From Candidatus Hadersleviella danica (GTDB taxonomy: Bacteria > Chloroflexota > Anaerolineae > Promineifilales > Promineifilaceae), in the NCBI GenBank assembly GCA_016711405.1, contig JADJSZ010000032.1, positions 16,615-80,614 of the forward strand: 64,000 nt of DNA, given 5' to 3'. How positions within the stretch are numbered: position 1 is the stretch's first letter; every line of letters starts with the position of its first letter. The notes beneath the pieces are model-generated. The model had not been told where the DNA came from. It did no database searches and saw only the letters and a program-made list of their open reading frames with translations. The position numbers and the translations under genes were made by a program. Shown here one piece after another: positions 53,213 through 64,000 of this stretch.

Positions 53213-53911
53213 ATGGACTTTACCAAATCTTTCAGCTACATCACCGAAGACAGGGAGTGGCTGGCCAAACTCGGCATTTTGGCCGCCATTAGCTTGGCCG
53301 CCCCCTTTTTACTGGGCATTCCCTACTTGCTCGTCTTGGGCTATAGCGTGGCCATTGCCCGCAATGTCAAAAAAGGGGTCGAACACCCCTTGCCCGCATG
53401 GGATGATTGGGGGACATTGTTCCGCGATGGTTTCAACCTCTTTGTCGCCCGGCTCGTTTACACCCTGCCTTTTCTGCTCCTGCTCTGCGGATTTGGCATT
53501 TTGCCGTGGTTGGGTGTCATCGGCCGTGGCGGGGACGTGAGCGATGAAATCATGGCGGGCGCATTTTTCGCCACCTTTGGCCTCACAGGTTGCCTCAGCC
53601 TGCTCTTTTTCGCCGCCTATATCTTCATTGCCCCCGCTGTGGTGGTGCAATATGTGCGCCACGGCACACTGTCCGCTTGCTTGAATTTTGGCGCCATCTT
53701 CGGCTTCATCCGCGCCCAAATGGGCAACATTTTGCTCATCACCGCCTTGGTCATTGGCGTGGGCTTTGTTTTTGGCACAGTGATGGCCGTCCTCTCCATC
53801 ATTCCCGTTTTGGGAACCCTCATCGCCATGTTGCTCAATCTGTTCTTCTCGGCCGCCGTCACGGCCGTCGTCTCCCACCTCTACGGCCAATTGGCCATCT
53901 TAGAAGGCTAA
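53213..53911 (+). CDS. DUF4013-like membrane protein
   Basis: 232 aa, ATG behind AGGAGAA (an upstream ATG would add 21 non-conserved residues). About five to six hydrophobic segments: LGILAAISLAAPFLLGIPYLLVLGY, ARLVYTLPFLLLLCGFGI, a GLTGCLSLLFFAAYIF helix, and two more near 185-230. AWDDWGTLFRDGF and MGNILLITALVIGVGF resemble DUF4013. Function unknown. Confidence 0.75.
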   Translation: MDFTKSFSYITEDREWLAKLGILAAISLAAPFLLGIPYLLVLGYSVAIARNVKKGVEHPLPAWDDWGTLFRDGFNLFVARLVYTLPFLLLLCGFGILPWLGVIGRGGDVSDEIMAGAFFATFGLTGCLSLLFFAAYIFIAPAVVVQYVRHGTLSACLNFGAIFGFIRAQMGNILLITALVIGVGFVFGTVMAVLSIIPVLGTLIAMLLNLFFSAAVTAVVSHLYGQLAILEG

Positions 53912-53950
53912 GATTGCGGATTGGGGAATGCGGATTGCGGAATGGCGAGC

Positions 53951-54019
53951 TGACCGACTGAAAGACTGACCGACTTTCAACTCAGCACTCAGCACTCATT
54001 ACTCAGCACTCAGCACTTA
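53951..54019. repeat. GACTGAAA and CTCAGCA arrays
   Basis: GACCGACTGAAAGACT units are followed by four CTCAGCACT units before the CotH-like gene; related to the 13858 dyad. Confidence 0.75.
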
Positions 54020-54035
54020 GATTACAATAGGAACC

Positions 54036-55577
54036 ATGCGTTGGAATTGGTGGATGGTTCTCATTGCGGCCGTTTTGCTCGTACCGCTCATGCAGTATGA
54101 GCGGTACGCGGCCGTTCCCGCCACCAATCAGCCCCAATTTTCCCACCCCGCCGGCAACTACAACACCGATTTTGTTCTGCGCGTCACCTCCCCCGACCGC
54201 ACGGCCGTTGTTTTGCTCACCGACGATGGCACCGACCCAACGGCCGCCGATGTCTACAGCGAAAGCATCTGGCTCCACGGCCCCCGCACGGCCGTCCTCC
54301 GCGCCCGTCTGCAATGGGCCGATGGCACACTCGGCCCCATCGTCACCCATCACTACCTCATCGGGCTGAGAAGCCCCATCCCCGTCCTCTCCTTGGCCAT
54401 TCTGCCCAGCGATTTGTGGGATGAAACCCGTGGCATTTACACCAACTTTAACCAACGCGGAGCCGATTGGGAGCGCCCCGCCAACCTGTTTCTCTACGAC
54501 CCCGCCGTCGGCCGTGGCTGGGCCAGCAACCACAGCCTCGCCATTCATGGCTCCGACAGCCGCCGCTTGGCCAAAAAATCTCTCCGCCTCTACTTCCGCG
54601 ATGCGGCGTTTGACCCCTCCCGCATCATCTACCAAAACGAACAAGAGGTCATTACCTCTTTCTTTGGCTTCAGCCCGCCCCACGATTTTCGGCAACTGGT
54701 GCTCGCCTCGGGCGGCCAAGATTCAAGCGAATTTGGCGGCAACTGGACACTCCTGCGCGATGTCGTCACTGACGGGGTCGCCCGTGACTTGTTGGGGTAC
54801 GGGGTGCGCTCCCGCCCCGTGTTGCTCTTCATCAATGGCGAGCCGTGGGGGATTTATTACCTGCGCGAACGGTTTGATGAGCGGCTGTTAGAGCAGGGCT
54901 TGGGGCTGGAACGGCCGCAACTCCTCGATTCCCCCGCCCTTGAGCCTGAGCCGCTCTTCACCCCCGAGTACCAAGCGTGGCAAGAGCTTTTGGCTTATGT
55001 CAACACGGCCGACATGAGCCAGCCCCAAGCCTTGGCCCAAGTCGCCGCCCAAATAGACCTCGCCAACTTCATTGATTACCACATCGTCCAGTTTTACACC
55101 GCCCCCGCCGATTGGCCGACGCTCAACTACCAATTCTTTCGGCCCGATGTGCCCGGCGGCCGTTGGCACTGGTATTTTTGGGATACCGATTACGCCCTCG
55201 GCCTGCAACCGCTCGACCCCGCCTACCCCGCCAGCACTGTGACCAGCGACACCTACTCCCATCTGATGGAGTTTCCCGCCGACCAGCAAGGCGCGGCACA
55301 TGCCCAGCTATTCCAACGGCTATGGGAAAATGATGAGTTTCGCACCCAATTCCGCACCCGCTTGCTCACCCTGCTCCGCACCACGCTCAGCCCCGAGCAA
55401 ATGGAGGCGCGGATAGAAACCCACGCGGCCGCACTCGCCCCCATCATTGCCTACGAAACCGGCCGTTGGCCCCAACAAAGCCGCTGGGAAGACAACGTGG
55501 AAGAACTACGCCAATTTGCACGCCAACGGCCGCTCATTCTCCGCCAACAATTTGGCATGGGGAGCAATGAGCAATGA
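54036..55577 (+). CDS. CotH-kinase-like secreted protein
   Basis: 513 aa. Signal anchor ~1-20. An N-terminal beta-sandwich of chitobiase-C-terminal type (PTAADVYSESIWLHGPRTAVLRA) is followed by a CotH region: HGSDSRRLAKKSLRLYFRD, GGQDSSEFGG, LFINGEPWGIYYLRERFDE and the acidic motif WYFWDTDYALG with its aspartates. CotH proteins are atypical secretory-pathway protein kinases in spore coats and elsewhere; targets here are unknown. Confidence 0.82.
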   Translation: MRWNWWMVLIAAVLLVPLMQYERYAAVPATNQPQFSHPAGNYNTDFVLRVTSPDRTAVVLLTDDGTDPTAADVYSESIWLHGPRTAVLRARLQWADGTLGPIVTHHYLIGLRSPIPVLSLAILPSDLWDETRGIYTNFNQRGADWERPANLFLYDPAVGRGWASNHSLAIHGSDSRRLAKKSLRLYFRDAAFDPSRIIYQNEQEVITSFFGFSPPHDFRQLVLASGGQDSSEFGGNWTLLRDVVTDGVARDLLGYGVRSRPVLLFINGEPWGIYYLRERFDERLLEQGLGLERPQLLDSPALEPEPLFTPEYQAWQELLAYVNTADMSQPQALAQVAAQIDLANFIDYHIVQFYTAPADWPTLNYQFFRPDVPGGRWHWYFWDTDYALGLQPLDPAYPASTVTSDTYSHLMEFPADQQGAAHAQLFQRLWENDEFRTQFRTRLLTLLRTTLSPEQMEARIETHAAALAPIIAYETGRWPQQSRWEDNVEELRQFARQRPLILRQQFGMGSNEQ

Positions 55578-55589
55578 GCAAAAAATCCT

Positions 55590-55652
55590 CCCCACTACTT
55601 ACTAATCACTACTCACTAACCACTACTCACTAGCCACTCCCCACTAACCACA
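55590..55652. repeat. CACTACT / CACTAAC array
   Basis: About seven CACTACTTACTAATCACTA-type units on one strand, before the AAAGGA Shine-Dalgarno of the next gene. Confidence 0.75.
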
Positions 55653-55665
55653 AAAAGGAACCACT

Positions 55666-57128
55666 ATGAGCGACGAAAAAGAAAAAAAAGAGGACAAGCA
55701 ACCCGAAGCGAAGGACAACATCAAAGTAACCCAACACCAAATCACGGTGAACGGGCAAACATTGGCCTATACCGCGACAACGGGAACCATTGTGCTAAAA
55801 GAAGAGGACGACAAAGAAGGACACAAATCGAAGGCCGAGGTCTTTTTTGTGGCCTACACCCGCGATGAAGTGGGGGATTTAGGCCAACGGCCGCTGACCT
55901 TCTCCTTCAACGGCGGCCCCGGCTCCTCCTCCGTTTGGCTCCACCTTGGCATTTTGGGGCCGCGCCGCGTGCCCGTCACGGAGGACGACAGCCCCCCACG
56001 GCCGCCCTACCAGCTCGTAGACAACGAATACACCCTCCTCGAAGAAACCGATTTGGTCTTCATTGACCCCGTCGGCACAGGTTACAGCAGAATGATTGCG
56101 GGCGAAAAGAGCAACCCCCACGAATTCCACACCTTCCAGCGCGACATCGAATCAGTTGGCGAATTCATCCGCCTCTACACCAGCCGCTACAAGCGTTGGC
56201 ACTCCCCCAAATTCCTAATCGGCGAAAGCTACGGCACCACCCGCGCCGCTGGTCTGTCCGACTATTTGCAGAGCCGCCACGGCTTCTTCCTGAACGGCAT
56301 CATGCTCGTGTCGAGCATCCTCAATTTCCAAACAGCCCGTTTCCAACCCGGCAACGACCTGCCTCACATTCTCTTCTTGCCCACTTATGCGGCCACAGCA
56401 TGGTTCCACAAGAAAATCGAAGAGAAGTATTTGCTCATGCCGCTGGAGGCATTTTTGGATGAGGTAGAGGATTTTGCCGAAAGCGAGTACACCCTTGCCT
56501 TGATGAAAGGCTCTCGCCTTGAGGAACACGAACGCACCCACATAATCGAGCGGTTAGCCGCCTACACAGGGCTTTCGTGGCAATACATCGAGCAGACCAA
56601 TTTGCGCATGAACATTCATCGCTTTGTGAAGGAGTTTATGCGCGATGAGGGGCTGACGGTCGGCCGTTTTGATAGCCGCCTCAAAGGGCGTGATAGTCTC
56701 GACGTAGGCGAAGGCCACGAGTACGACCCCAGCTACGCGGTCGTTCAAGGAGTCTACTCCGCCTGTCTCAACGCCTACATTCGCGCCGAATTGGGCTATG
56801 AGAGTGATTTGCCCTATGAAATCATCAGCTTTAGGTGCATCCCAAGTGGCGTTACGACAACTTCGAAAACACTTATGTCAATACGGCCGACTCTCTCCGC
56901 GCCGCCATGAGCCAAAACCCCTACCTGCGCGTGCTCGTCGCCAACGGCTATTACGATTTAGCCACCCCCTACTTCGCCACCGAATACACCTTCGACCACC
57001 TTGGCCTGCGCGGCGACTTGGACAAAAACATCCAGATGACCTACTACGAAGCTGGGCACATGATGTACATTCACCAGCCCTCGCTGGCCAAACTCAAAGC
57101 TGATTTAAGTGCTTTTATTACAGGATAG
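55666..57128 (+). CDS. S10-like serine carboxypeptidase family protein (frameshifted)
   Basis: About 487 residues. Nucleophile in GESYGT (Ser188), then in the next frame NGYYDLATPY (Asp) and YEAGHMMYIH (His), so all three catalytic residues are present. LTFSFNGGPGSSSVWLHLG forms the oxyanion region. The frame changes near 56833-56836: YEIISFR continues as VHPKWRYDNFENTYVNT, restored by one added G. A charged N-terminus (DEKEKKEDKQPEAKD) replaces a signal peptide, so it seems cytosolic. Family S10 includes carboxypeptidases; activity likely. Confidence 0.85.
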
Positions 57129-57209
57129 TCTATTGATGTAGTTGTGTATTGGTGTATTGGTTTGCGCCAATACACCAATACACCAATACACCAATACACC
57201 AATACACCA
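57129..57209. repeat. GTGTATTG / CAATACAC dyad array
   Basis: Left GTGTATTGGTGTATTGG units and right five to six CAATACAC 8-mers around TTTGCGC, abutting the argH ATG. Confidence 0.92.
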
Positions 57210-57211
57210 TT

Positions 57212-58586
<1,375 letters not shown>

Positions 58587-58588
<2 letters not shown>

Positions 58589-58655
58589 GAAGTAAAAAGT
58601 AAAAAGTGAGGTAGTCGGTTGCCCCACTTTTTACTTTTTACTTTCCACTTTTTAC
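58587..58655. repeat. GTAAAAA / TTTTTAC dyad array
   Basis: Left AGTAAAAAGTAAAAAGTGAG and right CACTTTTTACTTTTTACTTT around a GTCGG loop, between convergent argH and the oxidoreductase gene. Confidence 0.9.
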
Positions 58656-60706
58656 GTTCCACTCACCCACACCGTATTCGTGTGATACGTACTCTGCCCC
58701 GCCAAATCCCCGAGTGCATCGGGTGTAGTGGCATTCACCTGCCCCCCTTCCACATTCCCCCAACGCCCCTTCGGCGAGACAAGTACCCCTCGCCGCACGC
58801 CATCCGTCAACACAGCCCGCAGGCGGACAGAGCCACGGCCGTTTTCCACCACCACCATTTGCCCATCCACCACCCCCCGCACGGCCGCATCCTCGGGATG
58901 AATCTCCACAAAGGGCGTGCCCTCGTGCTGGCGCATGGCTGCGCTGTTGCCAAAGCTGGTCGTCACAAAATGGTGCGCCGCCCCCGTGATGAGGTTCAAG
59001 GCGAGGTCGGCCGCAAAACGGCCGTCATTCCCCCCATCATCCACCGCAGGCACATAGCGGGGCAACGGTTCCGCCCCCAACTCGGCCAAAGCGGCGCAAA
59101 ACACCTCCACCTTGCCGCTGGAGGTGGGGAAACGGCCGCCCGCATACGGCACAGCGGGGCTGATGGCCAGCGGAACCGCGCCCTTGCCCCGCAACGTGGC
59201 CACACTCAGCCCGGCAAGGGCGGGTTGATGGACGGCCGTGGCCGCCAACACCTCATCAATAATTTCTTCGGCGGGCTGGTGCAACCACGGCTCATCAAAC
59301 CCCATTTCGCTGGCCAGCAAACGCATCACCTCCCAATTGCTCAGGCACTCCCCCAAAGGCGCAATGGCAGGTTCGTTGAGCGTGATTTGGGTGTGGCCAT
59401 ACGCTTTGTGTACATCCCACTGCTCCAATTGGGAGGTGGCGGGCAGGATAATGTCGGCGTGGGCGGCCGTGTCGGTCATAAACAACTCGTGCACCACCGT
59501 GAACAAATCCGGCCGTTGCAACCCCCGCTGGATAAGCGCCGCGTTGGGGCTGGCCGAAGCTGGGTTCGCCCCAAACACAAACAAAGATTGGATGGGCGGG
59601 TCGCTCACCTCCCCCATTAGGGCCGCCCCCAACCGATTCATGTTCACCCACCGCCCCGGCGGTGGGCACTCCGCCCATTTTTCGATGGCTTCGCTATCCC
59701 ACTGCACATAGCCGCTGGTGCTGTAGCCTAATCCCCCGCCCAACACCCCATATTGCCCCGTCACGGCGGGGAGCAAACACAAGGCGCGGACGGTTTGCCC
59801 GCCGTTGGGGTGGCGTTGCAGGCCATCCGCAAATTTGAGCAGGCTGGGCTTGCTGGTGGCGTACAAATGCGCCAGTTTGACGATGTCCTCGGCCGCTACC
59901 CCCGTAATTTCGGCCACCTGCTCGGGCGGGTAATTGGCCAGCGTGGGGGCGAACTGCTCCCAACCGTGGGCATGTTGCGCCAGCCATGCCGCGTCATGCA
60001 AGCCATCCCGCACAATGACATGGAGCAAGCCCAAGGCGAGCGCCCCATCGGTGGCGGGGCGGGGTTGGATGTGCCAATCGGCGCCTTTGGCGGTGCGGGT
60101 GCGGCGGGGGTCAATCACCACCACTTGCGTGCCGTTTTTTTGCGCTTTTTTGAGATGGGGCATGAAGTGGGGGGCGGTGCTGACGGGATTGTGCCCCCAA
60201 ATCAGCACCAATTGGCTGTGGGCAACCGCCTCATAGGGCACGCTCCACCGCGCCCCAAGGGTGAGGTTAACCGCTTGTTCGGCCGCCGCGCCGCAAATAC
60301 TCCGCTCGAGCTGACTGGCTCCCAGCCTGTTCCAGAAACGGCCGCTGGCCACCCCCATTTGCACCATGCCCAAAGTGCCGCTGTAGCTGTAGGGCAAAAT
60401 GGCTTCGGCCCCATGTTCGGCGATAATCGCCCGCCACTTCTGCCCAATTTCGGCAATGGCATCCGCCCAACTGATGCGCTCGAATTCAGGTGGTGCGTCT
60501 TTGGGGCTGGTGCGGCGCAGGGGATGGGTCAGCCGGTCGGGGTGGTAGACGTGGTCTAAATACGGCCGTACTTTGGCGCACAACCACCCCTCGGTGATGG
60601 CGTTGTGCGGGTCGGGGTAGAAGGCGACGGCACGGCCGTCTTGGACTTCAGTGATGAAGCCGCAGGTGTCGGGGCAATCGTGGGGGCAAGCGCCGTGGAT
60701 TTTCAT
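58652..60706 (-). CDS. Molybdopterin (Mo/W-bisMGD) oxidoreductase, DMSO-reductase family
   Basis: 684 aa. Fe-S ligands Cys7-x3-Cys11-x3-Cys15...Cys43 (CPHDCPDTCGF, GWLCAKV) make a [4Fe-4S] site. YSGTLGMVQMG, VLIWGHNPVSTAPHF, VVIDPRRTRTAKGADW, FVFGANPASASPN and ATSQLEQWDVHKAYGHT are bis-MGD family segments. No Tat signal, so cytosolic. Formate dehydrogenase-like or thiosulfate/polysulfide-like function cannot be decided. The window's TupABC could supply the metal. Confidence 0.88.
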   Translation of the reverse strand: MKIHGACPHDCPDTCGFITEVQDGRAVAFYPDPHNAITEGWLCAKVRPYLDHVYHPDRLTHPLRRTSPKDAPPEFERISWADAIAEIGQKWRAIIAEHGAEAILPYSYSGTLGMVQMGVASGRFWNRLGASQLERSICGAAAEQAVNLTLGARWSVPYEAVAHSQLVLIWGHNPVSTAPHFMPHLKKAQKNGTQVVVIDPRRTRTAKGADWHIQPRPATDGALALGLLHVIVRDGLHDAAWLAQHAHGWEQFAPTLANYPPEQVAEITGVAAEDIVKLAHLYATSKPSLLKFADGLQRHPNGGQTVRALCLLPAVTGQYGVLGGGLGYSTSGYVQWDSEAIEKWAECPPPGRWVNMNRLGAALMGEVSDPPIQSLFVFGANPASASPNAALIQRGLQRPDLFTVVHELFMTDTAAHADIILPATSQLEQWDVHKAYGHTQITLNEPAIAPLGECLSNWEVMRLLASEMGFDEPWLHQPAEEIIDEVLAATAVHQPALAGLSVATLRGKGAVPLAISPAVPYAGGRFPTSSGKVEVFCAALAELGAEPLPRYVPAVDDGGNDGRFAADLALNLITGAAHHFVTTSFGNSAAMRQHEGTPFVEIHPEDAAVRGVVDGQMVVVENGRGSVRLRAVLTDGVRRGVLVSPKGRWGNVEGGQVNATTPDALGDLAGQSTYHTNTVWVSGT

Positions 60707-60720
60707 AGGAGGGGTTAGGG

Positions 60721-60787
60721 GGTAGTAGTTAGTGAGTAGTGAGTAGTAGGCGCGAGTATATCAATAACGAATAACGAATAACGAGGA
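60721..60787. repeat. GTGAGTA and AATAACG arrays
   Basis: GTAGTTAGTGAGTAGTGAGTA units, a short gap, then four AATAACG units before the terminator of the S8 gene. Confidence 0.75.
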
Positions 60788-60823
60788 ACAAAAAGGCCAG
60801 AGGTGTTGCCACCTCTGACCTTT
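60787..60823 (-). terminator. Terminator of the S8-protease gene
   Basis: Stem AAAGGCCAGAGGTG/CACCTCTGACCTTT with one mismatch and a 4-base loop. On the minus strand it is followed by T5, 35 bp past the stop. Confidence 0.8.
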
Positions 60824-60857
60824 GACTAAGAGCTAACAGCTAAAAGCTAAAAGCTCA

Positions 60858-63800
60858 TTACGGCCGCATAATCATCGGCAGGTAGATGACGGGGTTGGCA
60901 GGTGTAACAGGTTCTTCCACCGCCGTGGTCAGATTAACACTGTCGGTCACACTGTTATCCCCTTCCGAGGTCGCCGTCACTGTCACCATATCGGTGTCGG
61001 GGTAAACGGCATTGCCAGCAATCACCACGGACACGGGGAAATCGGCCGATTCGCCCGGAGCCAACATCAGGATGGAATCAGAGGCGGTGGTTGCCCACGA
61101 ATGCCCTGCCAGCGCGATGTTGAAGGTATCGGTCGTGTTGCCCGTGTTGGTCAGGCTGATGGTGTAGGTGACGGTTTCGCCCGCCGCGCCTTCGCCGCCA
61201 GTCATGTCGGCCGACCAGTCGAAGCCGTAAACAGCTTCGGCCGTGGTGGTCAACTCGGCCGAGTCGCTGATGGCATTGTCCGTTTGCGAGGTCGCCGTCA
61301 CCGTCACCGCGTCCCAATCGCCAGCCCATGCGTCTGTGGGCACTTCGACAGTCACATCAAAGCTCCCCATCTCGCCTGCTCCGAGGGTTATGGCCGTCTC
61401 AGGGAGTTGGGTGATCCATGTGCTACCTGCGAGGATGAGACTAAACGTGTCAGTTACCTCGCCCGTGTTGGTAATAGACACCGTGTAGGTCACAACTTCG
61501 CTCGGCTGACCCGTTTGAGACATATCTTGCCCCAGCACAACACCCAGCACAGGAGGGGGAATCAAATTGAAGAGTAAATCAACAAAAGTCGGCAGGTTGG
61601 CATTGACGGTGATATCGTTAATCGTAATGGGTTGGTAGCCAGCGGCCGTGGCACTTAAATTGTACAAACCAGCGGGCACCGTGATGGAATAGGCACCCGA
61701 ACTGCTTGTGGTGGTATAAGTATCTATCCCATTTGTCACAGTGATAGCCGCTCCATTAACGGGAAGTGCCAAAATCTGCAGAAATACCACTGATAGAACC
61801 TGTTTGGACAATCGCAAGTTCAGGTATCAAGCACCACTCATTCAGTGTCCCGATATCGCCACCCGCGGCATCGGTGTATTGCAACAGCCATGTCCCATTC
61901 AAATCTTCACCGTCAAAGGCAGAGAGGGAGTTATTGGGGGTGGGACTGCCGAAGAGGGCGGGGTCGGCCGCACATTGGTTTTCAACGGGGCCATCTCCCC
62001 CTTCATCATTCAGCAACACATCAATGTTGTTGTTGGCGCAACCAAAACCTGTCGTGGTGCGGCGGGGCGGTCAATCATCGTCACACTGGTGCCCGTATCT
62101 TGGTGGACAAGGGTGAAGATGGTGTCGCCCACATAGGTATGGTCGGCCAGAATACTCACATCAAGGTCGGTGATTTCACCCGCATCAGCGATGTTGAGGG
62201 TGAAGGTTTGGTCGGGGTCGTCGGGCAAGGAGCCAACAGAGCCGCAGTAGAGAACGGCCGTGGTGAAGGAAAAGACAGCCGAGGTTGCCCCTGCACCACA
62301 GGCATTGTTCGGTGTCACCCGCCAATAATAAGTGGTATTGGCACTCAATCCAATCAGGTTGGCACTGGTGACGGCCACCGTGTCGGTGAAGACGATGTTG
62401 GAGAAGGCCATGTCGGTGGCCACTTCGACATAGTATTCGGTGGCATTGGCATCGGCCGTCCATGTCAGGGTGGGGGCCAGCCCAATATCTGTGGCTCCAT
62501 CCGCTGGGCTGGTGAGGGTGACAGTGGTGGGCGTGGCTGTGTACAGATCCAATCCTACAGTTGTCGTGTGGGTGCTGGTCGGCGCAACCCCAACGATATT
62601 AATGCTGTAAGAGCCAGCGGTGGCCGAACCCAAACTGCCAATCGTCAACACACTACTCCCGGAGGTGTTACAGGGTTATCTGAGAAACTCGTTGACGGTT
62701 CCAGCGGGGTTGCCCAAAACAGAGAGGTCTACTTGGTCGGTAAAGCTCATAATCGAGCCAACCGTAATGTTGTACTCCACGCTCGTGGTGGTGAGGGTGC
62801 AGGTTTCGTAGCTTGCTGGGGTGGCCAAAAGGCTGAAATCGGGTTCAAGGGCACAGTTGTAGCAGACGAGGGCAAAATCTTGGTCGGTGGCATCTCCATT
62901 ATAGGGGACGCCATCTCCCGCAATGTTGGTGGCCGCCACGACGATGGTCATATCACCCGTTGGGTTTTGGATGTAGACGTTTTCGGTGTTGTGCCGCGTA
63001 TCGGCCGTGCCCCCTGTGGCCGACCAACCACTGGTGAACACATTGCCGAGATAGGTGTTGCCATTGTTGGTGACTTGCAGGTCTAAATTGTTGACCAAAG
63101 CGGGGTTTGCCCCCACCGCCCCCGGTGCATCCGACCATGTCAGGGTGATCTTGGCGGGCTTGGTGGGATCCATAATGCCCACGACCAAAGGCCACTGCTG
63201 GCCTGTCTCGGTGAATAAGTGGGTTTGGTCGTAATAGCGCACATCGGCGCTGGGGCTAATCACTTGGGTGACGTTAATGCGCCCCCAACCTTCATTGATA
63301 TTGGGGATATCGGCCGTGCCCATGTCTACGGCCCCATTCACCAACAAGGCTCTGGCCATGGCGGGACTGGGGGTTGCGCCTGCGTTGATGTCGCGCCACC
63401 ATTCGGTAATGAGCGCCAATGCCCCAGAGGCGTGGGGCGAGGCCATGCTCGTTCCAGAGCAGAAGGAGTAGCGATTGCCTGTACCGCCGATGGCGGTGGT
63501 GCAACTCCCACCTGTGTCGCTCATGGTGGAGGCGATTTCCCCGCCGGGTGCGGCAATGGTGATGCCGACACGGCCGTCTACGGCTGGGCCACGACTGCTA
63601 AAAGAGGAGATGGTGTTGATGCTTCCCGCCCGGAAATTTTCGCTACTGGCGGTGACAATGATATTTTTGGCTTCTTTGGGAGCGGTTATGCCAGAATTGC
63701 CCGAGTTACCAGCCGAAAAGACTGTCATAATCGGTTCCGCTACGGCCGCTGTATCAAAGTTGCCATCGCGCACCATAAAGTCATGGGTACGTTCCGAGGC

Positions 63801-64000
63801 TTGGTAGCCGTGTTGGGTTCCTTCGCTCGTTGTCCAAGAGTTGTTGCTCCCCACGGCATTGCCCAACACCGCCTGCTTGCTATTCTCTTGCCAACCGCCT
63901 GCAGGGGGCCATGAGGCGGCGTTGTTGCAAATGGGGTTCATGGCAAAAATGCTATAGGCGGGGGCAACCCCTAAGCCATATAAAAAGCCACTGCCATCTG
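60858..64000 (-). CDS. S8 (subtilisin-like) protease with P-domain and Ig-like repeats, C-terminal part (three frameshifts, 5' partial)
   Basis: About 1,045 residues in the window, open to the right edge. Visible: the subtilase oxyanion region TVFSAGNSGNSG and catalytic GTSMASPHASG, then jelly-roll segments, a fibronectin-III-like part (LTSPADGATDIGLAPTLTWTA), and a proprotein-convertase P-like domain (NSLSAFDGEDLNGTWLLQYTD). A carboxypeptidase-regulatory-like segment (LYNLSATAAGYQPITI) comes next, then two NEW3-like repeats (TGEVTDTFSLILAG, TGNTTDTFNIALAG). The C-terminus ends NPVIYLPMIMRP. Frame breaks near 62655-62690, 62015 and 61790. The Asp and His of the triad lie outside the window. 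Secreted protease. Confidence 0.82.

Noticed and set aside
39948..57209. Spacer arrays as CRISPR
   Set aside because: Units are 7-8 bp with no unique spacers between them and no cas genes; they are short tandem and dyad repeats.
58619..60559. Two long plus-strand ORFs opposite the molybdopterin oxidoreductase
   Set aside because: Antisense shadows; the minus frame has the Fe-S cysteines and family motifs.
61845..63914. Two long plus-strand ORFs opposite the S8 protease
   Set aside because: They read through the protease's repetitive Gly/Thr-rich sequence in antisense and lack domains; the minus strand carries the catalytic motif.

Overview
The window looks like a chromosomal segment of a Chloroflexota bacterium, probably an Anaerolineae/Ardenticatenia/Promineifilum-like filament. 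This is inferred from gene content: an orphan MutL-like ASKHA protein beside a DUF6754-like protein and a zinc-ribbon protein, secreted proteins ending in a short YLP-type tail, and TP-rich lipoprotein linkers. No rRNA or other taxonomic marker is present. The DNA is moderately GC-rich and dense in the hexamer CGGCCG. There is no sign of an IS element, integrase, CRISPR array or complete prophage.

Layout. 1-5.5 kb: a 5'-partial glucose/sorbosone-dehydrogenase-like protein, a lipoprotein with three DsbA-type thioredoxin domains, an HprK-like P-loop protein and a membrane-anchored methyltransferase. 5.7-15 kb: a same-strand cluster of small protein, DUF6754-like TM-domain-TM protein, polytopic protein, double-zinc-ribbon DWL/GFTGWL-repeat scaffold, polytopic protein, MutL-like ASKHA protein and beta-barrel/KOW protein. 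This is my main candidate for an undescribed system. 15-17.6 kb: an LPQTG surface protein and a DNA methyltransferase fused to a nuclease-like domain. 17.8-20.4 kb (minus): two CpaB/RcpC-like proteins. 20.9-25 kb: a CASTOR/POLLUX-like channel and an S9 peptidase. 25.1-27.9 kb (minus): a tungstate transporter tupABC with a ModE-like regulator and a ModE-box-like dyad. 28-37 kb: a matrixin-like protease, beta-helix surface proteins, leucyl aminopeptidase, and a tandem pair of tail-collar proteins with a GNAT and a DUF6916-like gene. 37.5-41.5 kb: nitrogen assimilation (amt, an unknown gene, glnA). 41.8-44 kb: an unknown two-gene unit and tRNA-Arg(TCT). 44-60.7 kb: mostly housekeeping genes (SDR, HD hydrolase, serine hydrolase, folD, hemW, GAF histidine kinase, TPR, MFS, DUF4013, CotH, S10 peptidase, argH, Mo/W-bisMGD oxidoreductase). 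60.8-64 kb (minus): the C-terminal part of a large S8 protease.

Three features run through the whole window. (1) CGGCCG, often as ACGGCCGT, recurs in genes and spacers like a highly iterated palindrome. (2) Almost every spacer holds arrays of 7-8 bp units, usually a direct array, a short loop, then the complementary array. The unit changes from locus to locus, and the arrays sometimes supply start or stop codons. (3) Twelve genes carry about twenty single-base frameshifts, mostly at short G or C runs and mostly restorable by adding one base. I read these as residual sequencing/assembly errors, annotate such genes as single CDSs, and give the break points.
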